5,375 bases of DNA from Roseiflexaceae bacterium (GTDB lineage: Bacteria; Chloroflexota; Chloroflexia; Chloroflexales; Roseiflexaceae): assembly GCA_014381165.1 (NCBI GenBank), contig JACMIM010000636.1, positions 1 through 5,375 on the forward strand, given 5' to 3'. Each line of letters begins with the position of its first letter. Position 1 is the stretch's first letter. Positions 1 to 3,876 of this stretch are shown here, in pieces. A model generated the notes under the pieces. It was not told where the DNA came from and did no database searches. It saw nothing but the letters and a program-made list of their open reading frames with translations. The position numbers and the translations under genes are program-made.

Positions 1-1
1 C

Positions 2-1099
2 GCCCGCCACGCCAGCCTGGCCAGCCAGCTACACGGTGGCTTGCAGCTGGCACTGGCCGAGGGCCAGCAGTCTGGCGCTGGCCGCTTCACGCTGGTTCCC
101 GCAGCCTACAGTTCGCCGTATGATTCGCTTGTCCAGGCCCGCCAGCTGGTTGTCGAGCAGGATGTACAGCTTGTCACTGGGCTGATCAGCCGCAACGAGG
201 CTGCATCGCTCGCTCCACTGCTGCGCCAGCAGGGCGTGCCAATGATCGTCAGCGATATTGGCGCGAATGTGATCGACCGCCCGGCTGAACGCGGCCCACT
301 CATCCGCAGCTCGTTGAGCTACTGGCAGGCCAACCGTGCGCTTGGCGAGTGGGCGATCGAGCGCGGCCAGCGCGCCGTGATAATCACGGCGCTCTACGAG
401 GCTGGGTACGATGCGCTGTACGCTTTCCGCCATGGCTTCACCCAGGCTGGTGGTACGGTCCTCGCCACGCTGGTGGCCAACAGCCCTGCCGAGCTTGGCG
501 CGCAGCTTGTGCTGGCCGGTGCGAGCAACCCCGATCTGGTATATGCCGCATTTAGTGGCAGCGAGGCACTGGCCTTCACCCAAGCCTACGCGGCCGCGCC
601 GCTGGCCCGTGTGCCGCTGATCGGCGCAGGCTTTCTGGTCGACGAGCAGCTGTTGCCGAGGCACGGCGCGCTCGCGCTTGGCATCGCCAGCGTCATGCCC
701 TGGTCGCGTGCGCTTGATCTGGCCGAGAACCGCAGCTTTGTCACAAACTTTGCCGCTGCCACCGGGCGCGAGGCCGACGAAAGCGCTGCGTTGGGCTACG
801 ATACTGGGCGGCTGCTCGTGGCGCTGGCCGAGGCTGGCGGCGATCTGGGCGACTTCGCGCAGCTGCACGCGACCCTGGAGCAAGCCACGTTGGTCGGCCC
901 ACGCGGGCGGCTTTCCTTCGAGCCAGCCTTTGACGAGATCACCAGCCCGTTGTACCTGCGTGAGGTGCGCCGAACCGCTGCTGGCTACCAGAATACCGTC
1001 ATCGCCCAGCTTGGCACCAGTGCCGCCCAGCACCAGCATCACGCGGCCCTGCGACGCGAGCTGCGCAGCGGCTGGCTGTACCCATACTTGGTTGTGTAG
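2..1099 (+). CDS. ABC transporter substrate-binding protein, LivK-like (partial, 5' end missing)
   Basis: The reading frame is open from the left edge to a TAG at 1097-1099, giving 365 visible residues. The internal TTG at 41 is not a credible start, because homologous sequence (a GGLQLALAE segment, equivalent to the 'G..LAL.E.N' helix of the family) runs through it. The missing part should be a signal peptide or lipobox and the first beta strand. The protein looks like a type I periplasmic-binding fold of the branched-chain amino acid (Leu/Ile/Val) family. It has the 'EAASLAPLLRQQGVPMI' stretch of lobe 1, the hinge-proximal GYDALYAFRHGFTQAGG segment, and a C-terminal GYDTGRLLVALAEAGG followed by a GPRGRLSF motif. 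In such systems the protein captures a small solute outside the membrane and delivers it to a permease/ATPase. No permease or ATPase gene is in view and the ligand cannot be inferred. It may be an orphan receptor. The link to the downstream collar genes is only adjacency, with a gap of 151 nt. Confidence 0.8.
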   Translation, partial: ARHASLASQLHGGLQLALAEGQQSGAGRFTLVPAAYSSPYDSLVQARQLVVEQDVQLVTGLISRNEAASLAPLLRQQGVPMIVSDIGANVIDRPAERGPLIRSSLSYWQANRALGEWAIERGQRAVIITALYEAGYDALYAFRHGFTQAGGTVLATLVANSPAELGAQLVLAGASNPDLVYAAFSGSEALAFTQAYAAAPLARVPLIGAGFLVDEQLLPRHGALALGIASVMPWSRALDLAENRSFVTNFAAATGREADESAALGYDTGRLLVALAEAGGDLGDFAQLHATLEQATLVGPRGRLSFEPAFDEITSPLYLREVRRTAAGYQNTVIAQLGTSAAQHQHHAALRRELRSGWLYPYLVV

Positions 1100-1119
1100 T
1101 CTTTGCGTGTTCCTCGCTT

Positions 1120-1158
1120 GCGGCGGGCAAAACAAGACCGTCGCTCCCTGCCGCCGCC
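1120..1158. repeat. GC-rich imperfect inverted repeat after the substrate-binding gene
   Basis: GCGGCGGGCA at about 1120-1129 is an imperfect inverted match to TGCCGCCGCC at about 1149-1158. It lies shortly after the stop of the substrate-binding protein gene and could fold in RNA. No T-run follows, so it is not a canonical intrinsic terminator, and pairing needs a bulge. I see no convincing -35/-10 pair in 1100-1200. This is a weak call. Confidence 0.25.
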
Positions 1159-1201
1159 CTGCGAAAAGCGCTATCTGCCTAGTTTCTTACAAAAACCAAG
1201 T

Positions 1202-1237
1202 GTTGCTCGGGTTGGTGCCAGGCACCAATCCAACAAC
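1202..1237 (+). repeat. Strong hairpin immediately upstream of the collar-gene operon
   Basis: The core is GGGTTGGTGC (1209-1218), loop CAG, then GCACCAATCC (1222-1231). This is a 10-bp stem with one G-U pair (1211/1229). A further GTTG (1202-1205) pairs with CAAC (1234-1237) across a small internal loop. It ends just before the AAAGGA ribosome site of the first collar gene, so it lies in the leader. It could act as a 5' stabiliser, an operator palindrome, or a REP-like dispersed element. There is no U-tract to make it a terminator. The inner TTGGTG-N5-CACCAA recurs at 2895-2911. Confidence 0.6.
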
Positions 1238-1238
1238 G

Positions 1239-1245
1239 AAAAGGA
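1239..1245 (+). promoter_or_regulatory. Ribosome binding site deciding the start of collar gene 1
   Basis: AAAAGGA at 1239-1245 lies 5 nt before ATG 1251. An in-frame ATG at 1245 overlaps this site and cannot use it, so 1251 is the start. This also gives the family-typical N-terminus MAESFLSEIRM. Confidence 0.7.
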
Positions 1246-1250
1246 TGTAC

Positions 1251-1751
1251 ATGGCCGAGTCATTTCTGTCCGAAATACGAATGTGTAGCTTCAACTTTCC
1301 GCCCAAAAACTGGGCGCTTTGCAACGGGCAGCTACTGCCGATCAACCAGAACCAGGCGCTGTTCTCGCTGCTTGGCACCACCTACGGCGGCAATGGACAG
1401 ACGACCTTTGCGCTGCCGGACTTGCGAGGCCGCGTGCCGATCCACGTTGGCAATGGCCACACGCTGGGCGAGGCGTCCGGCGAGCAGAACCACACGCTCA
1501 CGCAGTCCGGACTACCCGTACATAGCCACGTTCTATCGGCGTCTGCCACGGCTGGCAACACCAACAACCCGGCTAGTGGGGTGCTGGCCAATGTGCCGGG
1601 GCGTATCTATGGCAGCGCCAGCGCGCTAACCTCGCTTGCGCCTGCTGGGGTGGCCAATGTTGGCGGCAGCCAGCCTCATACCAACATGCAGCCCTACCTG
1701 GCGCTGAACTTTATTATCGCGCTTCAAGGCATCTATCCATCACCAAATTAA
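1251..1751 (+). CDS. Phage tail collar domain protein 1 (MdpB-like tail-fibre protein)
   Basis: A 166-residue protein, first of three tandem paralogues. Residues about 8-63 match the phage tail collar domain (Pfam PF07484 type): FNFPPKNWALCNGQLLPI, then LGTTYGGNGQTTFALPDLRGR. A short variable middle follows, containing an HSH motif at 91-93, and the C-terminus has QPHTNMQPYL (141-150) and ends IALQGIYPSPN. Collar domains occur in distal tail-fibre proteins of phages. The free-standing bacterial versions are annotated as microcystin-dependent proteins, with unknown role. There is no signal peptide or membrane segment. The frame is open well upstream, but that stretch overlaps the previous gene out of frame and is not homologous, so the start is ATG 1251. 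The stop TAA overlaps the Shine-Dalgarno of the next gene, implying one operon. Cys24 in WALC is shared by all three paralogues; Cys12 is unique to this one. Confidence 0.9.
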   Translation: MAESFLSEIRMCSFNFPPKNWALCNGQLLPINQNQALFSLLGTTYGGNGQTTFALPDLRGRVPIHVGNGHTLGEASGEQNHTLTQSGLPVHSHVLSASATAGNTNNPASGVLANVPGRIYGSASALTSLAPAGVANVGGSQPHTNMQPYLALNFIIALQGIYPSPN

Positions 1752-1761
1752 GGAGCGAGCC

Positions 1762-2280
1762 ATGGGAACCCACTATGTTGGCGAAATTCTCATATTTGCT
1801 GGCAACTTCGCGCCAGCAGGCTGGATGCTGTGCGAGGGCCAACTGCTGCCAATCTCGGAGAATGAGACGCTGTTTCAGCTGATTGGCACCACCTACGGCG
1901 GCGATGGCCAGTCGACCTTTGCGCTGCCTGATCTACGTGGTCGCCTGCCGCTACACATGGGTACTGGCCCCAATAGTGTCACGTATATCATTGGCGAGGC
2001 GGCGGGCGTCGAAAGCGTAACCTTGACCACACAGCAGCTGCCGAGCCATACCCATGGCGTGGTTGCCACCACTGCGTTGGCGACCAGCGCCCTGCCGGTT
2101 GGCCGTGTGCTTGCCGAGGGTTCTGGCCCAACGCTGTACTATGCCGACGTGCCGACCGTAGCGCTGGCCGCCACTGCTGTCGGCTCGGTGGGTGGCAGCC
2201 AGCCGCACACCAATCTACAGCCGTATCTGTGTCTCAACTTTATCATTTCGCTGTTTGGTATCTACCCAAGCCCGACCTAA
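1762..2280 (+). CDS. Phage tail collar domain protein 2 (MdpB-like tail-fibre protein)
   Basis: A 172-residue second paralogue, beginning 10 nt after the first. AAGGAG at 1750-1755 overlaps the previous stop and sits 6 nt before ATG 1762. The collar domain covers residues about 8-63: GNFAPAGWMLCEGQLLPI, then IGTTYGGDGQSTFALPDLRGR. The middle carries LPSHTHGV, with HTH at 96-98, and is the most diverged of the three. The tail is QPHTNLQPYL (147-156) followed by NFIISLFGIYPSPT. Length and architecture match free-standing tail-fibre-like proteins. By analogy with T4 gp37, whose HxH motifs coordinate iron along the trimer axis, the HTH could bind a metal in a trimer, but this is inference. There is no secretion signal. 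Keeping three different copies in fixed order suggests a hetero-oligomer rather than redundant copies. Confidence 0.9.
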   Translation: MGTHYVGEILIFAGNFAPAGWMLCEGQLLPISENETLFQLIGTTYGGDGQSTFALPDLRGRLPLHMGTGPNSVTYIIGEAAGVESVTLTTQQLPSHTHGVVATTALATSALPVGRVLAEGSGPTLYYADVPTVALAATAVGSVGGSQPHTNLQPYLCLNFIISLFGIYPSPT

Positions 2281-2291
2281 GGGAGCTTCAT

Positions 2292-2819
2292 ATGACCGAG
2301 CCATTTGTTGCGGAAGTCCGCATCTTCCCGTTCAACTTTGCGCCAGAGGGCTGGGCCTTCTGCGACGGTCAGTTGCTGCCGCTCTCGCAGAACACCGCCC
2401 TGTTCTCGCTGCTGGGCACCACCTACGGCGGCAATGGTCAATCCACCTTTGCGCTGCCCAACCTTCAGGGCAACGCGCCCATGCACCCCGGCCAGGGGCC
2501 AGGACTGAGCCTGCACGACCTGGGCGAAGCGAGCGGCACCGAAACCGTCACGCTGCTCGAATCCGAGATGCCCGCTCACGCCCACGCGCTGTCCGCCTCT
2601 GCCGAGGCCGCCGATGTCAACGCGCCGGGGCCATTGATGGTACTGGCCCGTTCGCGTAGCGCCAGAGCTTACCAGACCAATGCCAGCGCCAATTTGGTGT
2701 CGATGTCGCCCCAGGCACTCGCGCCCGCTGGCGGCAGCCTGCCCCATACCAACATGCAGCCATACCTAACGTTATCGTTCTGCATTGCGCTCCAGGGCAT
2801 ATTTCCGCCGCGACCGTGA
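2292..2819 (+). CDS. Phage tail collar domain protein 3 (MdpB-like tail-fibre protein)
   Basis: A 175-residue third paralogue, 11 nt after the second. AAGGGAG at 2279-2285 overlaps the previous TAA and is 6 nt from ATG 2292. The frame extends to an upstream ATG inside gene 2, but the Shine-Dalgarno and the family N-terminus (MTEPFVAEVRIFPFNF) fix 2292. The collar domain spans residues about 8-62: FAPEGWAFCDGQLLPL, then LGTTYGGNGQSTFALPNLQG. The usual DLRGR is replaced by NLQGN, the main departure from its sisters. The HAH motif is at 96-98, with LPHTNMQPYL at 150-159 and the end IALQGIFPPRP. It has the longest variable middle. Its overall similarity is closer to collar 1 than to collar 2 (shared ALFSLLGTTYGGNGQ and ALQGI). 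Likely the last gene of the collar operon before the inserted palindromic element. Confidence 0.9.
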   Translation: MTEPFVAEVRIFPFNFAPEGWAFCDGQLLPLSQNTALFSLLGTTYGGNGQSTFALPNLQGNAPMHPGQGPGLSLHDLGEASGTETVTLLESEMPAHAHALSASAEAADVNAPGPLMVLARSRSARAYQTNASANLVSMSPQALAPAGGSLPHTNMQPYLTLSFCIALQGIFPPRP

Positions 2820-2827
2820 AATACCAA

Positions 2828-2846
2828 TAGGACTTACGCAGTTGGC
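2828..2846 (+). repeat. Left terminal inverted repeat of the MITE-like element
   Basis: TAGGACTTACGCAGTTGGC. It differs from the reverse complement of the right end only at its 6th base (C/G) and 18th base (G/C). Confidence 0.75.
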
Positions 2847-2882
2847 GACTTCAGCGTGCGGCAGCATGAAAAATCTATCTTT

Positions 2883-2923
2883 TTGTTTCACTCTTTGGTG
2901 TCCTGCACCAAAAAGCGAAACAA
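2883..2923. repeat. Central hairpin of the MITE-like element
   Basis: An 18-nt arm at 2883-2900 pairs with 2906-2923 around loop TCCTG, matching at 16 of 18 positions. The two mismatches (2890/2916 and 2893/2913) are A-C and C-A in plus-strand RNA but become G-U wobbles in minus-strand RNA. Its inner part TTGGTG-N5-CACCAA equals the core of the hairpin at 1212-1228. No long U-run directly follows on the plus strand, so it is not a textbook terminator. On the minus strand the arm ends near a run of A's. Confidence 0.7.
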
Positions 2924-2969
2924 TTATTCAGCATTTCCTTGCTCGCCGCAGGCGAAGTGAAAGCTCTTG

Positions 2970-2988
2970 GGCAACTGCGTAACTCCTA
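2970..2988 (-). repeat. Right terminal inverted repeat of the MITE-like element
   Basis: GGCAACTGCGTAACTCCTA, the inverted partner of 2828-2846. TA at the outer edge mirrors the TA at the left edge. Confidence 0.75.
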
Positions 2989-2997
2989 ACTAAAACA

Positions 2998-3011
2998 AAG
3001 CGTAGACGCTT
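2998..3011. repeat. 14-nt perfect palindrome abutting the GNAT start codon
   Basis: AAGCGT-AG-ACGCTT: 6-bp arms around AG, ending one base before ATG 3013. It occupies the place where a Shine-Dalgarno would be expected, and none is visible. It could be a protein-binding half-site pair, or chance. Confidence 0.45.
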
Positions 3012-3012
3012 C

Positions 3013-3528
3013 ATGAATCTGAATCTTCAGCTATTCGTTTTCGGACGAACTATTACAACCCGCCCGATCACGCCCGCCGACGAGCCGGCGCTGCTGGAAA
3101 TCTATGCCAGCACGCGGGCCGAGGAGCTGGCGCAGGTCGATTGGAGCGCGGAACAGAAGCAGCCCTTTGTCGCCCAGCAGTTCGCAGCCCAGCACGCCCA
3201 CTATCAGCAGTACTATCCCGGTGCGGCGTTCCTGTTAATTGAGGTCGATGGGGTAACGGCTGGCCGCCTGTACCTGGCGCACTGGCCGCGCGAGCTGCGG
3301 ATCATCGATATTTCGTTGCTCCCCGAGCAGCGTAATCAGGGTCTTGGCAGCGCATTTCTGCGCGCCATCCTTGCCGAAGGCGCGCGGCTGGGCCTGCCAG
3401 TCAGCATTCACGTCGAGCGCTTCAACCCAGCGCTGCGCTTATACCAGCGGCTTGGCTTTGCCATTCGCGAGGACAAAGGTGTGTATCTGCTGATGGAGTG
3501 CCAGCCGGAGGTGATTGCTCATGCTTGA
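3013..3528 (+). CDS. GNAT family N-acetyltransferase
   Basis: A 171-residue protein of GNAT (Gcn5-related) type. RPITPADEPALLEIYASTR (about 17-35) is the beta1-alpha1 region. FLLIEVDGVTAGRLYL (73-88) gives the beta2-beta3 strands. IIDISLLPEQRNQGLG (97-112) is motif A, with the acetyl-CoA pyrophosphate loop R-x-x-G-x-G at 107-112. NPALRLYQRLGF (138-149) is motif B. These enzymes move an acetyl group from acetyl-CoA to an amine; the substrate here is unknown. The particular sequence type ('STRAEELA...W' near the N-terminus, VERFNPALRLYQRLGF, then EDKGVYLLME) resembles the GNAT proteins I recall lying beside collar-domain and DUF6916 genes, so a role in modifying a component of this module is plausible but inferred. 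ATG 3013 is the only good start, though it has no clear Shine-Dalgarno. The 3' end overlaps the next gene by 8 nt. Confidence 0.88.
   Translation: MNLNLQLFVFGRTITTRPITPADEPALLEIYASTRAEELAQVDWSAEQKQPFVAQQFAAQHAHYQQYYPGAAFLLIEVDGVTAGRLYLAHWPRELRIIDISLLPEQRNQGLGSAFLRAILAEGARLGLPVSIHVERFNPALRLYQRLGFAIREDKGVYLLMECQPEVIAHA
3507..3514 (+). promoter_or_regulatory. Perfect Shine-Dalgarno inside the GNAT gene for the DUF6916-like gene
   Basis: GGAGGTGA at 3507-3514 matches the full anti-Shine-Dalgarno and lies 6 nt before ATG 3521. It favours that start over the in-frame TTG at 3515 and implies translational coupling across the overlap. Confidence 0.8.
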
Positions 3529-3820
3529 TACATTTTCCGACGCGACCTTCGCGCCACTGCTCGGCCAACAATTTCAGCTTTCCCCAGCGCCAGGCCAGCC
3601 GATCCGGCTTATTGTGCTGATCACGGTCGAGGCGCTGGGCGGGCCGACTCAATCAGGCCGCCAGCCGTTTTCGCTCATCTTCGCCGACGCTACGCCGGGC
3701 GCAGCGCTGCCGCAGCACATCTACTCACTCACACACGCTGTGCTGGGCCAGCTGGAGCTGTTTCTGGTGCCGATCGGCCCGGTTCCTGGCGGCATGGGCT
3801 ATCAAGCAATTTTCTCGTAA
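3521..3820 (+). CDS. DUF6916-like small protein
   Basis: A 99-residue protein of unknown function. Its pattern fits the DUF6916 family as I remember it: an opening TFSDATFAPLLGQQFQL (residues 4-20), a strand-rich middle, then RQPFSLIFADA (47-57), LPQHIYSLTHAVLGQLELFL (63-82), and a closing P-x-x-GGMGYQAIFS. The alternation of hydrophobic residues suggests a small mostly-beta fold. There is no signal peptide, membrane span or catalytic motif. The start ATG 3521 overlaps the GNAT stop by 8 nt and is served by a perfect Shine-Dalgarno, so the two proteins are probably made together. Close association of this family with tail-collar and GNAT genes is the only functional clue. A chaperone, capping or assembly role is a guess. 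The family name is less certain than the gene itself. Confidence 0.8.
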   Translation: MLDTFSDATFAPLLGQQFQLSPAPGQPIRLIVLITVEALGGPTQSGRQPFSLIFADATPGAALPQHIYSLTHAVLGQLELFLVPIGPVPGGMGYQAIFS

Positions 3821-3842
3821 CAAATCTAGCTTTCTTATTTTC

Positions 3843-3864
3843 TCGCAATCTGTAATCTGCAATC
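3843..3864 (+). repeat. Short imperfect direct repeats before the surface-protein gene
   Basis: The stretch contains GCAATCTG, TAATCTG and CAATC in tandem (about 3845-3864), all variants of an AATCTG unit, directly before the ribosome site. The 56-nt gap 3821-3876 is otherwise AT-richer, with no hairpin and no confident promoter. Possible regulatory half-sites, or chance. Confidence 0.25.
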
Positions 3865-3870
3865 AAGGAG
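3865..3870 (+). promoter_or_regulatory. Ribosome binding site deciding a GTG start
   Basis: AAGGAG at 3865-3870 is 6 nt before GTG 3877. A second in-frame GTG at 3883 would be 12 nt away, so 3877 is preferred. No ATG fits. Confidence 0.7.
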
Positions 3871-3876
3871 CCGCCC

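Larger units (their letters stand above)
2828..2988. mobile_element. MITE-like 161-bp palindromic element with terminal inverted repeats
   Basis: The ends are TAGGACTTACGCAGTTGGC (2828-2846) and its inverted counterpart at 2970-2988, matching at 17 of 19 positions. The interior is also an imperfect palindrome: 2848-2865 pairs in part with 2941-2958, and 2883-2900 pairs with 2906-2923 around a 5-nt loop. No coding capacity is credible. TA at both outer edges fits a TA target duplication, as made by IS630/Tc1-mariner-type transposases, but the exact boundary and family are inference. It begins 9 nt after the stop of collar gene 3 and ends 24 nt before the GNAT start. Without it the two genes would be about 32-34 nt apart, consistent with insertion into an existing operon. 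The interior is more AT-rich than its surroundings. As RNA it would form one long hairpin that could attenuate or process the transcript. Confidence 0.72.

Noticed and set aside
29..1135. Long minus-strand open frame (368 codons)
   Set aside because: It lies opposite the clearly homologous LivK-like gene. The translation is low-complexity, rich in R/Q/G/A, with no recognisable motif; an antisense shadow of GC-rich coding DNA.
678..1250. N-terminal extension of collar gene 1 in the same frame
   Set aside because: It overlaps the substrate-binding gene out of frame, reads as Arg/Pro/Trp-rich nonsense, and the Shine-Dalgarno plus family N-terminus set the start at 1251.
1251..2819. Prophage or tailocin tail-fibre remnant
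   Set aside because: Collar domains alone invite this, but three short full-length paralogues with intact operon signals and non-phage neighbours (LivK-like, GNAT, surface protein) fit the free-standing bacterial type better. The wider contig could still change this.
2785..2982. Short plus-strand frame across the MITE-like element
   Set aside because: It begins inside collar gene 3 out of frame and runs through palindromic DNA; no ribosome site and no protein features.
2828..2988. CRISPR repeat or intrinsic terminator
   Set aside because: There is only one inverted unit and no spaced direct repeats. The hairpins lack a following T-run on the plus strand, and the terminal repeats with TA edges suit a mobile element better.
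3821..3876. Promoter for the surface-protein gene
   Set aside because: The gap is AT-richer and has small AATCTG repeats, but no -35/-10 pair at correct spacing could be defended.
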